Shown here: positions 35,140-43,991 of the stretch, piece by piece
How the letters are laid out: the number at the start of each line of letters is the position of its first letter
Numbering within the stretch: the stretch's first letter is position 1
DNA from: Treponema berlinense
GTDB taxonomy: Bacteria > Spirochaetota > Spirochaetia > Treponematales > Treponemataceae
Assembly (NCBI RefSeq): GCF_900167025.1
Contig: NZ_FUXC01000004.1
Coordinates: 124,001 to 188,000, forward strand
Direction of reading: 5' to 3'
Length of the DNA: 64,000 bases
Position numbers and translations under genes: made by a program
The notes under the pieces: generated by a model
Seen by the model: only the letters and a program-made list of their open reading frames with translations
Told to the model about the DNA's origin: nothing
The model's database searches: none

Positions 35140-36696
35140 CTATTCGGTAAGCAGGTTGTTGCTTTCAACGTAATTTTTACACTTGCGTTCCCAGTCGATT
35201 CCGCCAATGCGTGTAAAACCGTTGAGCCACTGCTGCCAGTTTTCTTCTATAAGGACGCGTTTTCCTGTAACAAAGTCCATAACGCCCTGTTCGTAATATT
35301 TTTTTACTTCGGCAGACGGAGCAGGCAAACCTTCTGAGCCAAGGGCCGGTGTCCAGTCCTGACTCTGCATGTCCTTCAAAACTGCGTATGCACTCATTTT
35401 TTTGCCGTTGCGGCTTACCCAGGTCGGGTAGCGGCTTTCAAGTTCAACTTCGCTGTTATAAAAAATCAAATTTCTAAGCTGAAGATAACGTGCAAATGAC
35501 TTTTGAGTATACGCTTTTGAAGGGTCAGCCAAACCTTCAGTTGTGATTTTTCCGTTTTCGTCGCGTCTGTAGTTTACGCCTTCTTCACCAAATCCCAGAA
35601 GATAATAACCTTCGTCGCTGCTCATCCATTCAAGAAGTCTTGCAATTGCCTCAATCTTGCCTTTTTCTCTGGCATTTTTACTGATTGCATAGATGCGGTG
35701 TCCCTGGTCAGTGTAAATTCCAACCGATTTAACTCCAGAAGGACCTGTCGGAGGTTCAATTACAATCCATTCTCCATCAGGAAACCTTTCGTCAAACGGC
35801 GCATAGTTGTTTTCAAGGGCAAAGGCCGCATTTTGTTCGCGCATAATTCCAAAACGTCCTGATTTCCAGGCATTTCTAAAATCGTCTTTTTTATAAACAA
35901 CCCAGTTTGGATCAATTACTTTTTCGCTAACCATCTGACGCACAAAATTTACAGCATCAAAATAACTGTCTTTGTAAATATTAAGTCCGGCAGTGTCTTT
36001 GTTAAAATCAAAAGTTCCTTCTACTCCAAAAGCACCAAAAATCGGGTCAAATTTTACCCCTAATCCTTCTGAATTCTTTTTGATTTCGAGATAAGCGCCG
36101 TAACCATAAGTGTCGTTTTTTCCGTTGCCGTCAGGATCGTTGTAAGTAAAAGCCTTCATTACGTTCATGTAATCATCGAGAGTCACAGGAATCTCAAGGC
36201 CAAGTTTATCAAGCCAGTCTTTTCTAATCAAAATTCCTTCGTTTTTTACAACCGAACCTGGCTGGCTCAAAGCATAGTGCTTTCCCTTGTAACCATAAGA
36301 CTTGCGCTCTTTTACATCATACATCTGAGAAGTACGAGTCGGCATAAGTTCATACATGTCATCAACGTAAGAAAGACATTCCTTTTTCATCAATTTTGGC
36401 AAAACAGTTCCGCCCACAACAAAAATATCCGGCAGACGTCCAGCCTCTGCAGCGGCTGTAATTTTTTTCTCCGCTTCAGCAGAACTTGCAGGCACAGCAG
36501 AAATTTTCAACTCGATATTCAATTTTCTGCGGATAATGTTAAAAACTTCCCAATCTGCCGGCGGTTCTCCAGCTTCAGAAAAAGTTGCACCGTACCATAA
36601 TTCTACAGGAACAATATTTTTTCCTTTAGAACCGCATGAAGTAAGAATCACTGCAAGAAAAAGTGCTGCGAAAACAGCTGAAATTTTGCATTTCAT
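35140..36696 (-). CDS. Extracellular solute-binding lipoprotein of a sugar ABC transporter (LplA-like), orphan
   Basis: 518 residues. The lipobox is LTSC at residues 18-21. The long family-1 binding fold includes VELWYGATFSEAG, LPDIFVVGGT, LIRKDWLDKLGLEIPVTLDDY and the calcium-loop-like NDPDGNGKNDTYG (about 190-202), typical of the LplA/YtcQ group that binds oligosaccharides for import. No permease or ATPase genes are nearby, so it must work with components encoded elsewhere or act as a surface receptor. GGAGG is the ribosome site; a TTGAAT-17-TAGAAT promoter is at 36720-36748. Confidence 0.88.
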   Translation of the reverse strand: MKCKISAVFAALFLAVILTSCGSKGKNIVPVELWYGATFSEAGEPPADWEVFNIIRRKLNIELKISAVPASSAEAEKKITAAAEAGRLPDIFVVGGTVLPKLMKKECLSYVDDMYELMPTRTSQMYDVKERKSYGYKGKHYALSQPGSVVKNEGILIRKDWLDKLGLEIPVTLDDYMNVMKAFTYNDPDGNGKNDTYGYGAYLEIKKNSEGLGVKFDPIFGAFGVEGTFDFNKDTAGLNIYKDSYFDAVNFVRQMVSEKVIDPNWVVYKKDDFRNAWKSGRFGIMREQNAAFALENNYAPFDERFPDGEWIVIEPPTGPSGVKSVGIYTDQGHRIYAISKNAREKGKIEAIARLLEWMSSDEGYYLLGFGEEGVNYRRDENGKITTEGLADPSKAYTQKSFARYLQLRNLIFYNSEVELESRYPTWVSRNGKKMSAYAVLKDMQSQDWTPALGSEGLPAPSAEVKKYYEQGVMDFVTGKRVLIEENWQQWLNGFTRIGGIDWERKCKNYVESNNLLTE

Positions 36697-36719
36697 TTAA
36701 AATTCCTCCAAACTCATTC

Positions 36720-36748
36720 ATTCTAAAACTTAATTACATTCAATTCAA
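36720..36748 (-). promoter_or_regulatory. Promoter of the solute-binding lipoprotein
   Basis: On the minus strand TTGAAT (36743-36748), 17 bases, TAGAAT (36720-36725); the start codon is 24 bases downstream and has a ribosome site. Confidence 0.6.
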
Positions 36749-36864
36749 ATAAATATAAAGTCAAACCAAAAATATACCATACGGCAATTTTTATTTCGAG
36801 ATTTTAGAGATATTCTTTTGTTATTCCGTCATTAAAATCGCTTCTCTACGTCTATATTTTTCTC

Positions 36865-36893
36865 TTGTCCAATCAGCAAACTTAATTCATAAT
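36865..36893 (+). promoter_or_regulatory. DUF523 gene promoter, leaderless
   Basis: TTGTCC (36865-36870), 17 bases, CATAAT (36888-36893); the ATG is 8 bases further on with no Shine-Dalgarno. Confidence 0.6.
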
Positions 36894-36901
36894 TGTTTTT
36901 T

Positions 36902-37390
36902 ATGAACATTCTTGTAAGCGCCTGCCTCTTAGGTTTTGATGTAAAATACGACGGCGGAAACAACGGCTCAATTTTGCCGGAAGAAACTTTTGAGCGCCTG
37001 AAAAAAATCGCAAACATAATTCCAGTCTGTGCAGAATGCATGGGCGGACTTTCATGTCCACGCTCTCCCTGCGAAATTTCCGGAGAAAAAGTAATCGACT
37101 CGCAAGGCAACGACAGAACTCTTCAATTCAAAAAAGGCGCGCAACAGGTTTTAAAAGCGGCAAAAATGTTCGGATGTTCTTTTGCGCTTTTAAAAGAAAA
37201 AAGTCCTTCGTGCGGCTCTGGAAAAATCTACGACGGCTCGTTCAGCCACAAAATTATCGACGGAAACGGAATAACGACAGACCTTTTGCTAAAAAACGGA
37301 ATAAAAGTTTTTGGAGAAACCCAAATAGAAGAACTATTTGAATCCCTCCGGCTTGCAAAAGCGCCTCTTCAACTGAGTTTTGCTTTTTAA
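36902..37390 (+). CDS. DUF523-family protein (YbbK-like)
   Basis: 162 residues. MNILVSACLLGFDVKYDGG, PVCAECMGGLSCPRSPCEI and LLKEKSPSCGSGKIYDG are the Cys-containing signatures of DUF523. The conserved cysteines suggest a metal or cofactor role, but no function is established that I know of. The ATG at 36902 fits the family start. It is divergent from the solute-binding lipoprotein and convergent with the HAD gene; neither gives a clue to its job. Confidence 0.88.
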   Translation: MNILVSACLLGFDVKYDGGNNGSILPEETFERLKKIANIIPVCAECMGGLSCPRSPCEISGEKVIDSQGNDRTLQFKKGAQQVLKAAKMFGCSFALLKEKSPSCGSGKIYDGSFSHKIIDGNGITTDLLLKNGIKVFGETQIEELFESLRLAKAPLQLSFAF

Positions 37391-37418
37391 AATTATTTAA
37401 GCCGTCAAGTTAAATCTG

Positions 37419-38084
37419 TCAAACTAACTCCGCTGGTTTTGAAATTATAAAATCGGCCTCAAATTCTTCAAATTCCTTCTGGCTTCCATAACCCCACAAA
37501 ACCGCACAGCATTTTAAGCCGTTTTTTCGCGCTCCGAGAATATCATGCTTTCTGTCGCCAATCATCAAAATCTTGCCGCTTTTTTGTTCGGCCTGCAAAT
37601 TTTCGTGCTTAATTACATATTCAATAACTTTGTGCTTTTCGCTTCTTGCCTCTGCCATGTCAGCGCCACCGGCAAAGTCAAAGTATTGAGCTAAATTAAA
37701 ATGTTCCAAAATCCTGAACATAAAAACTTCTGGTTTTGAAGTTGCAACGTAAAGTTTTTTTCCGCTTTCTTTGAGTTTTTGCAAGGTTTCCGGAATTCCT
37801 TCATAAACTGCATTTTGAAAAATTCCTTTTTCCGTATAAAACTCGCGATATTTTTCGATGGCTTTATTGCACTGCTCTTCGTTCAGTCCATAAAAAACAT
37901 TGAACGACTCTGCAAGCGGAGGTCCGATAAAACGCCTGATTTTTTCATCGTCCGCTTCTTTTATTCCAAAACTTTCAAGCGCATAACGCACACTGTTTAC
38001 AATTCCTTCGGCAGAACGGGTCAAAGTTCCGTCAAGATCCCAAAAAAAGTGCGTAAATTGAGAAAAATCGTTTCTTAACAACAT
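37419..38084 (-). CDS. HAD-superfamily phosphatase (Gph/YjjG-like)
   Basis: 221 residues. Motif I is FFWDLDGTLT (nucleophile Asp), motif II VATSKPE with Ser/Thr, the motif III Lys is in SEKHKVIEYV, and motif IV is MIGDRKHDILGARKNG. A helical cap follows motif I. The size and cap match phosphoglycolate-phosphatase-like or 5'-nucleotidase-like members; the substrate is not predictable. The -10 box is 6 bases before the ATG and there is no ribosome site. The promoter is embedded in a 12-bp palindrome. Confidence 0.87.
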   Translation of the reverse strand: MLLRNDFSQFTHFFWDLDGTLTRSAEGIVNSVRYALESFGIKEADDEKIRRFIGPPLAESFNVFYGLNEEQCNKAIEKYREFYTEKGIFQNAVYEGIPETLQKLKESGKKLYVATSKPEVFMFRILEHFNLAQYFDFAGGADMAEARSEKHKVIEYVIKHENLQAEQKSGKILMIGDRKHDILGARKNGLKCCAVLWGYGSQKEFEEFEADFIISKPAELV

Positions 38085-38089
38085 ATTCT

Positions 38090-38122
38090 GATTGTAGCAA
38101 AAAAATGAACTTTGCTACAATC
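38090..38122. promoter_or_regulatory. Palindromic promoter of the HAD gene
   Basis: GATTGTAGCAAA (38090-38101) and TTTGCTACAATC (38111-38122) are a perfect inverted repeat. On the minus strand they supply TTGTAG (-35), an 18-base spacer and TACAAT (-10) ending 6 bases before the HAD ATG. By symmetry the same boxes exist on the plus strand, pointing antisense into the chemoreceptor gene. Confidence 0.6.
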
Positions 38123-38149
38123 AAAACACAATATGAAGTTTTTCCGATC

Positions 38150-40270
38150 CTAAACCTTGAACTGGTCGACCTGAACCCCAATCTGTTTAATTGAAGTTTT
38201 CATGCGGTTTGTAAGTTCAGAAAGAGCCGCTCCAGTTTCGTTGATTTTGCGTGCCCCGGAAGACATTTCGCCCATTCCGTCTTTAATGCTGAATGTAGCT
38301 TCCTGGAGATTTTTAATCTCATCAAGAATCGCCTTATTTCCTTCAGCCATTTCCAAAGACGCTGTTTTTACTTCGTTAGAAGTGTCATTCATGCTGTTAA
38401 GGGCAACTGCAATCTGTTTTGAACCTTCATTCTGTTCAATCATTGCATTTGAAATTTCCTGAACAAGGTTGTTTGTCAAATTGATTTCCTGGGCAACGTC
38501 GTTAAACGCATCGGAAGCAATGCCGGAAGCATCAACCATCTGCTCAATGCTGTTTATGATTTTGTCCAGCTGGTTACCGATTGTCTGCGACTGGGAACCA
38601 GAATCTTCGGAAAGTTTACGGATTTCGTCGGCAACAACGCTAAATCCTTTTCCAGCTTCGCCCGCGTGGGCCGCTTCGATTGCCGCATTCATAGCCAAAA
38701 GGTTTGTCTGCTCTGCAATTCCATTGATTACAACGTTCGCCTCGCGCAAAGCCTGGCTTTCTGCCTGAATTTCCTCGATTTTTGCAGTAACATCGTTATT
38801 TTTTTGAATTCCAGTAGCCGCTTTTTCTTCAAGCTCGTGGAAAGTATGAGCCATTCTCTGCACAGAATTATTTACAGAATTGATGTTTCCGATCATCTCT
38901 TCAACAGAAGCGCTCGCCTGGGTAACAGCCGCGCTCTGGCTTTCAATCATGCGGTTTAAAGACTCAATATTCGAAGCAATTTCGTTTACAGCTCCGGCAG
39001 TTTCGTGCACAGACTCGCTCTGAACACCAATCTGTTTGTCCATGCTCTGAATATTGCTGATAATCTGAGTAATTGCCGCCACAGTATCTTCCGTGCTGTT
39101 CTGCAAAAGTTCATCGACTTCGACAAGCTCGTCCTTCGACTGCTTCATTGTCGAAACAATTACATGAAGCTTTTCGGAGAATTTATTAAATCCATCAACA
39201 ACACGTCCAATTTCGTTGTTGCTCTTTAACTTAATTCTTTGAGTAAGGTCTGCATCTCCAGTTGCAATTCCGCGGATTGTGTTTTCTACAACCCTCAAAG
39301 GCTTTATCTGCTTGTACATTATAAAACCGGCAAAAAGAACAATTACAACGGTAATTATAATTCCGCAGATTAAAAGTTTATAGAAAATAGCAGTTGCCGT
39401 TGCGTTGATTTCTGTTTCCTTCAAGAAAAGCATAATTTTCCACGGCGTGTGCTTTACAATTTTAGAAAAAATAACAATGTTTTCGCCAGAACTGTTTTTG
39501 ATTGTTCCGATATGGCTGTCATTTGCCCATGCAGTCTGAAAAACAGAATAAGAAGCCGGGTCATTTTTTCGGATATAATCAACTTCTTCCTTTAGTCTTT
39601 CAGAGTTAAGATTTGACGCAATAACCTTTCCAATGCTGCTAAAAAGTCCAGCTTCGCCGATTGAACCAAGATTTATATCTTCAAGAACCTTCGCAAAATT
39701 AGACTCTTCAACGTTTCCACAGAAAAAACCGATTGTCTCGCCATTGCGTTTGGCGGCACGGCATACATGCACAACTGTTTTCCACGAAACCTTAGAAGGA
39801 ACAGGATTATCAATATAAGAATCTGCGCCGTTCTGCATGATTTCCTTAAAATAATCACGGTCAGAAACAATAGTCTGAGTTCCAATATCCGAATAATAAA
39901 GTCCGTCTTTATCAACCCACGCAACATAGTCAAAAAAATCTTTATTTCTGTTCTGTTCGTGGTCGCGCAGCCAGGAAACAATTTCTTCCGTGCTTGCATT
40001 TTCCTTTATAACGTCCGAATTGCAGTAATAATCGAGAGCGGCAAAATATTTTTCAACAACATTTTTTTCAAGGTTTGCATAAGTTTCTACAAACTGGGTA
40101 TATTCAAATTCCGTAGTTTTTCTAATTTCCTCTTTTGTAGTTTTTGTTACAAACCGAATCTGCACCACGTTAAAGAAAACAACAATTCCCGCTATAAAAC
40201 TGCCTATAAGAAGAAACAGCCGTCCTCCCTTTTTCTTTTCCTGCTGATTTTCTGTCTTACGTAGTTTCAT
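38150..40270 (-). CDS. Methyl-accepting chemotaxis protein with Cache sensor domain
   Basis: 706 residues. A first membrane helix at about 18-40 ([19 protein letters not shown]) is followed by a periplasmic double-Cache domain ([28 protein letters not shown]) and a second helix at about 300-322. A HAMP domain ([23 protein letters not shown]) and the signalling coiled coil with [22 protein letters not shown] at its tip complete it. It senses a small ligand and drives CheA. The start [10 protein letters not shown] follows GGAGG. The leader has an ATCTAAAA/TTTTAGAT hairpin. Confidence 0.95.
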   Translation of the reverse strand: MKLRKTENQQEKKKGGRLFLLIGSFIAGIVVFFNVVQIRFVTKTTKEEIRKTTEFEYTQFVETYANLEKNVVEKYFAALDYYCNSDVIKENASTEEIVSWLRDHEQNRNKDFFDYVAWVDKDGLYYSDIGTQTIVSDRDYFKEIMQNGADSYIDNPVPSKVSWKTVVHVCRAAKRNGETIGFFCGNVEESNFAKVLEDINLGSIGEAGLFSSIGKVIASNLNSERLKEEVDYIRKNDPASYSVFQTAWANDSHIGTIKNSSGENIVIFSKIVKHTPWKIMLFLKETEINATATAIFYKLLICGIIITVVIVLFAGFIMYKQIKPLRVVENTIRGIATGDADLTQRIKLKSNNEIGRVVDGFNKFSEKLHVIVSTMKQSKDELVEVDELLQNSTEDTVAAITQIISNIQSMDKQIGVQSESVHETAGAVNEIASNIESLNRMIESQSAAVTQASASVEEMIGNINSVNNSVQRMAHTFHELEEKAATGIQKNNDVTAKIEEIQAESQALREANVVINGIAEQTNLLAMNAAIEAAHAGEAGKGFSVVADEIRKLSEDSGSQSQTIGNQLDKIINSIEQMVDASGIASDAFNDVAQEINLTNNLVQEISNAMIEQNEGSKQIAVALNSMNDTSNEVKTASLEMAEGNKAILDEIKNLQEATFSIKDGMGEMSSGARKINETGAALSELTNRMKTSIKQIGVQVDQFKV

Positions 40271-40447
40271 AAAAATGCCTCCAGTTAAAAAAATCATTCT
40301 TCCGAATATCTGAACAAAATATCTAAAAGTTGCAGTTTTTAGATAAAAATTTGAAATAAAATATGAAATAAAAAATCGTACATTTTATTTTACCAAATAA
40401 TATCAAAACCGCCACAAAAAACTTAAAACCATTGCAAAAAATGGCCA

Positions 40448-40478
40448 TAAAAAAACGCTCCCGGGCGAGAGCGTTTTA
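40448..40478 (-). terminator. Terminator of the AICAR transformylase gene
   Basis: AACGCTC (40454-40460) pairs with GAGCGTT (40469-40475), followed on the minus strand by a T run. Confidence 0.8.
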
Positions 40479-40550
40479 GTTCTAATACGTTAATACTTTT
40501 TCGTCAAGGATTGTTACAAACTACGCTAAATTGCACAATTTATAAAAAAA

Positions 40551-41723
40551 TTAGTGATGGAAAAGTCTAATTCCGTTAAAGCACATAACCATATTGTATT
40601 TGTCGGCAGTTTCGATTACCTGATCGTCGCGAACAGAACCTCCCGGCTGAGCAATTACAGTTACGCCAGATTTATGCGCACGTTCAATATTGTCGCCAAA
40701 CGGGAAGAAAGCGTCTGAACCGAGAGCAACGTCTGTATTTTTAGCAAGCCATTCTTTTTTCTCTTCGCGGGTAAAAACTTCAGGCTTAACCTTGAAAATT
40801 CTCTGCCAGCTTCCTTCTGCAAGAACATCCTCATATTCTTCGCCAATATAAACGTCGATTGCGTTATCGCGGTCTGCGCGTTTAATTCCGTCAACAAACT
40901 GCAAGCCGAGCACTTTTGGCGACTGACGCAACCACCAGTTGTCAGCTTTCTGACCGGCAAGTCGTGTACAGTGAACGCGGCTCTGCTGACCAGCGCCAAT
41001 TCCAATCGCCTGACCGTCTTTTACGTAACATACAGAATTTGACTGGGTATATTTGAGAGTAATGAGAGCAATAATAAGGTTATGCTTTTCATCCTCGCTC
41101 AAATTTTTATTTTTCGTAACAATATTAGAAAGACAGCCTTCGTCAATTTTTATAAAGTTGTGTCCCTGTTCAAATTTTACGCCAAAAACCTGTTTAACTT
41201 CAGTTGCCGGAGGAACGTAAGCCGGATCAATCTGAATAACGCAGTAATTTCCGTTCTTCTTAGCCTTTAAAATTTCAAGAGCTTTGTCGGAAAAAGCCGG
41301 AGCAATAACGCCGTCAGAAACTTCTTTTTTAATCAAAAGAGCAGTGGCTTCGTCACATTCGTCGCTCAAAGAAATAAAATCACCAAAAGAAGACATTCTG
41401 TCAGCACCACGGGCACGGGCATAAGCGCAAGCCAAAGGAGAAAGTTCAACGCCGTCGGTAAAATAAATCTGCTTGAGAGTGTCACTCAAAGGTTTGCCAA
41501 TTGCAGCGCCAGCAGGAGAAACATGCTTAAAAGAAGTTGCGGCAGGAAGTCCAGTAGCTTCCTTCAATTCCTTAACAAGCTGCCAGCCGTTCAAAGCGTC
41601 AAGCAAGTTTATATAACCAGGTCTTCCGTTCAAAACAGTAATTGGAAGATCACCTTCATCAACAAAAACCCGGGCAGGTTTCTGGTTTGGATTGCATCCA
41701 TATTTCAATTCAAGTTCTTTCAT
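40551..41723 (-). CDS. purH: Stand-alone AICAR transformylase (PurH transformylase domain only)
   Basis: 390 residues. It transfers a formyl group from 10-formyl-tetrahydrofolate to AICAR in purine synthesis. It lacks the N-terminal IMP cyclohydrolase domain of normal PurH (about 510-520 residues). Signatures: SFKHVSPAGAAIGKPL (the KxxxxxG(A) nucleotide site), LKYTQSNSVCYVKDGQAIGIGAGQQSR, ALGSDAFFPFGDNIERA and IAQPGGSVRDD. A cyclohydrolase must be encoded elsewhere. A TTGAAT-17-TAATTT promoter ends 6 bases before the ATG, so it is predicted leaderless. It is divergent from the PurF-like gene. Confidence 0.92.
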   Translation of the reverse strand: MKELELKYGCNPNQKPARVFVDEGDLPITVLNGRPGYINLLDALNGWQLVKELKEATGLPAATSFKHVSPAGAAIGKPLSDTLKQIYFTDGVELSPLACAYARARGADRMSSFGDFISLSDECDEATALLIKKEVSDGVIAPAFSDKALEILKAKKNGNYCVIQIDPAYVPPATEVKQVFGVKFEQGHNFIKIDEGCLSNIVTKNKNLSEDEKHNLIIALITLKYTQSNSVCYVKDGQAIGIGAGQQSRVHCTRLAGQKADNWWLRQSPKVLGLQFVDGIKRADRDNAIDVYIGEEYEDVLAEGSWQRIFKVKPEVFTREEKKEWLAKNTDVALGSDAFFPFGDNIERAHKSGVTVIAQPGGSVRDDQVIETADKYNMVMCFNGIRLFHH

Positions 41724-41729
41724 TCTTAA

Positions 41730-41758
41730 AAATTACCATAAAAAAATGTTCTATTCAA
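41730..41758 (-). promoter_or_regulatory. purH promoter, leaderless
   Basis: Minus strand TTGAAT (41753-41758), 17 bases, TAATTT (41730-41735), 6 bases, ATG at 41723. Confidence 0.6.
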
Positions 41759-41775
41759 TAAAATCAAAAAATTAG

Positions 41776-41861
41776 AACCGCATCCGCCGTCATATCCGGC
41801 TCTTGCTATAAGTCCTCGCTTCGCTGCGGTCTTTCCGCAACGATCCGGGGTAAATTTTGCG
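41776..41861 (+). repeat. GC-rich dispersed repeat E3
   Basis: Runs from CCGGCTCT to CGATCCGGGGTAAATTTTGCG; the same end occurs at 50325-50349 as CGATCCGGGCTAAATTTTACG. It lies between the divergent purH and purF-like promoters. Confidence 0.65.
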
Positions 41862-41866
41862 GTTTA

Positions 41867-41895
41867 TTGTAAAAAAATCGTCTTGGTACTATAAT
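41867..41895 (+). promoter_or_regulatory. Promoter of the PurF-like gene
   Basis: TTGTAA (41867-41872), 17 bases, TATAAT (41890-41895). The leader is about 35 bases and holds the ribosome site AAGAGGT. Confidence 0.7.
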
Positions 41896-41937
41896 TGTGC
41901 TTTATTTTTGCAAAGACTTCAAAGAGGTACATTTATG

Positions 41938-43368
41938 GGCGGAATTTTTGGCGTTGCTTCAAAAGACGACTGTTCAATGGATTTATTTTTCGGAACTGAC
42001 TATCATTCACATTTAGGAACCCGTCGCGGCGGACTTGCAGTTTACCGCGACGATGACAAATTTCAGCGTGCAATTCACAATATTCAGAATTCTCCGTTCA
42101 GAACAAAATTTGAAAACGACATAGAAGAAATGAAAGGCCACATCGGAATCGGCTGTATTTCCGACTACGAGCCGCAGCCTCTTCTTGCCTGCTCCCACCT
42201 TGGACGTTTTGCGCTTACAACCGTCGGAATTGTCACAAATAAAGACGAACTTTCAAAAGAACTTATCGAAAACGGCGGTGCTTTTCTTGAAATGTCCGGT
42301 GGCGAAATCAACCAGACAGAACTTATTCTTGCGCTTCTAAACACTCAAAAAACAATTCTCGAAGGAATTAAATACGTTCAGAAAAAAATAAAAGGCTCAA
42401 TCACAATGCTCGTTGCCACTCCAGAAGGAATTTACGGAGCACGCGACAGAATGGGACGTACTCCGCTTCAAATCGGCATAAAAAAAGACGCAAAAGGCTC
42501 AATTCTTGCGCACTGTCTTTCTTTTGAAAACTTTGCATACATGAACCTCGGCTACACTGACGAACACGAGCTTGGACCTGCAGAAATCGTTTTTGTCACA
42601 TCTGACCGCTACGAAATTTTGCAAAAACCTCAAAAAGAAATGAAAATCTGCACATTCCTGTGGATTTATTACGGATATCCGACAGCCTGCTACGAAGGCG
42701 TAAATGTCGAAGCCATGCGCTACAACTGCGGAAAATTCCTTGCAAAACGCGACAAAGATTCAAACATTCATCCGGACTGCGCAGCTGGAGTTCCAGACTC
42801 AGGAACAGCACACGCTGTAGGCTATGCAAACGAAGCAGGAATTCCATTTACACGGCCGTTCATCAAATACACTCCGACCTGGCCACGTTCATTTATGCCG
42901 GCAAGTCAGGAACAGCGCAATTTAATCGCGCACATGAAACTTATTCCAGTTCCTCAGCTCATAAAAGGAAAAAGCATTCTTTTAATTGACGACTCGATTG
43001 TCCGAGGAACACAGCTTCGCGAAACTACAGACTTCTTGTACCAGTCGGGAGCAAAAGAAGTTCACGTTCGCCCGGCCTGTCCGCCGATTATGTTCGGCTG
43101 CAAATACCTCAATTTTAGCCGCTCAAAAAGCGAAATGGACTTGATTGCACGCCGCGTTGTAAAACAGTTTGAAGGCGATAATCCGGGCAAAGAAGTTTTG
43201 GCAAAATACTGCGATCCAGACACTCCGGAATACGCAAAAATGCAGGAAGAAATCCGCAAGCAGCTTCATTTTACAACATTAAGATTCCATCGCCTTGACG
43301 ATATGCTAAATTCAACAGGACTTGATCACGCAAAACTCTGCACATACTGCTGGAACGGAAAAGAATAA
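41938..43368 (+). CDS. Amidophosphoribosyltransferase paralogue lacking the N-terminal nucleophile cysteine
   Basis: 476 residues. The C-terminal phosphoribosyltransferase domain has the PRPP loop ILLIDDSIVRGTQLRET, and the glutaminase-fold half is recognisable (HLGTRRGG, VGIVTNKDEL, PEGIYGARDRMGR). However, the protein begins MGGIFGVASKDD, where PurF has MCGI or a processed CGVFG, so the catalytic Cys is Gly. Glutamine hydrolysis should be lost, leaving an ammonia-dependent PurF or another PRPP enzyme. ATG 41938 follows AAGAGGT. The C-terminus ends LCTYCWNGKE. It is divergent from the stand-alone AICAR transformylase and 2 bases before the phosphatase gene. Confidence 0.87.
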   Translation, partial: GGIFGVASKDDCSMDLFFGTDYHSHLGTRRGGLAVYRDDDKFQRAIHNIQNSPFRTKFENDIEEMKGHIGIGCISDYEPQPLLACSHLGRFALTTVGIVTNKDELSKELIENGGAFLEMSGGEINQTELILALLNTQKTILEGIKYVQKKIKGSITMLVATPEGIYGARDRMGRTPLQIGIKKDAKGSILAHCLSFENFAYMNLGYTDEHELGPAEIVFVTSDRYEILQKPQKEMKICTFLWIYYGYPTACYEGVNVEAMRYNCGKFLAKRDKDSNIHPDCAAGVPDSGTAHAVGYANEAGIPFTRPFIKYTPTWPRSFMPASQEQRNLIAHMKLIPVPQLIKGKSILLIDDSIVRGTQLRETTDFLYQSGAKEVHVRPACPPIMFGCKYLNFSRSKSEMDLIARRVVKQFEGDNPGKEVLAKYCDPDTPEYAKMQEEIRKQLHFTTLRFHRLDDMLNSTGLDHAKLCTYCWNGKE

Positions 43369-43370
43369 AT

Positions 43371-43991
43371 ATGAATATTTACATTGTCCGACACGGAGAA
43401 ACAGACTGGAACGTTCAGTTAAAATTACAGGGACGTTCCGATATTCCTCTAAACGCAACTGGAATTGAACAGGCAGAACAAACCGGCGAAAATTTAAAAA
43501 AAGCCGGCATAAGTTTTGACAAAGTTTATTCAAGTCCGTTGCAAAGGGCAGTAAAGACAGCGGAACTCATAAGCGGATTCGATTCTTCAAATATCATAAA
43601 AGAAAACCGCATAATCGAATTTTCATTTGGAAAAGCCGAAGGCTCAACGCCGGAAGAACGGCAGTCAAAACCGGAATTTGCTCAAATAAAAAACTTTTTT
43701 ACAAATCCGCCGGCTTATTCACCGGACAAAGACGCAGAAACCTTCGATGACGTTTTTAAAAGAACAGCAGACTTTTGGGAAAACGAAATCCGGCCTCTGG
43801 CAGACAACTCTTCAAACAAAAACCTGCTTGTTGTTACGCACGGAGGCACGCTCCAGACGCTGCTTATGCACATTGACGGACGCACTCTCAAAAATTTCTG
43901 GAAAGTGCGTTTTCCAAATTGCTCAATAAATAAAGTTTCTTTGGAAAACGGCAATTTCAAATTAAAGTGGAAGAGCAGAGTCTTTTACTAG
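43371..43991 (+). CDS. Histidine-phosphatase-family (phosphoglycerate mutase-like) protein
   Basis: 206 residues. The phosphohistidine motif YIVRHGETDWN is at residues 4-14. VYSSPLQRAVKTAELI supplies the second Arg, and VVTHGGTLQTLL the second His. Glycolytic mutases are longer, so it is more likely a phosphatase of the CobC/YhfR type; the substrate is unknown. It starts 2 bases after the PurF-like stop codon, so they are co-transcribed. Its 3' end overlaps the convergent CorC-type gene by 30 bases. Confidence 0.87.
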   Translation: MNIYIVRHGETDWNVQLKLQGRSDIPLNATGIEQAEQTGENLKKAGISFDKVYSSPLQRAVKTAELISGFDSSNIIKENRIIEFSFGKAEGSTPEERQSKPEFAQIKNFFTNPPAYSPDKDAETFDDVFKRTADFWENEIRPLADNSSNKNLLVVTHGGTLQTLLMHIDGRTLKNFWKVRFPNCSINKVSLENGNFKLKWKSRVFY

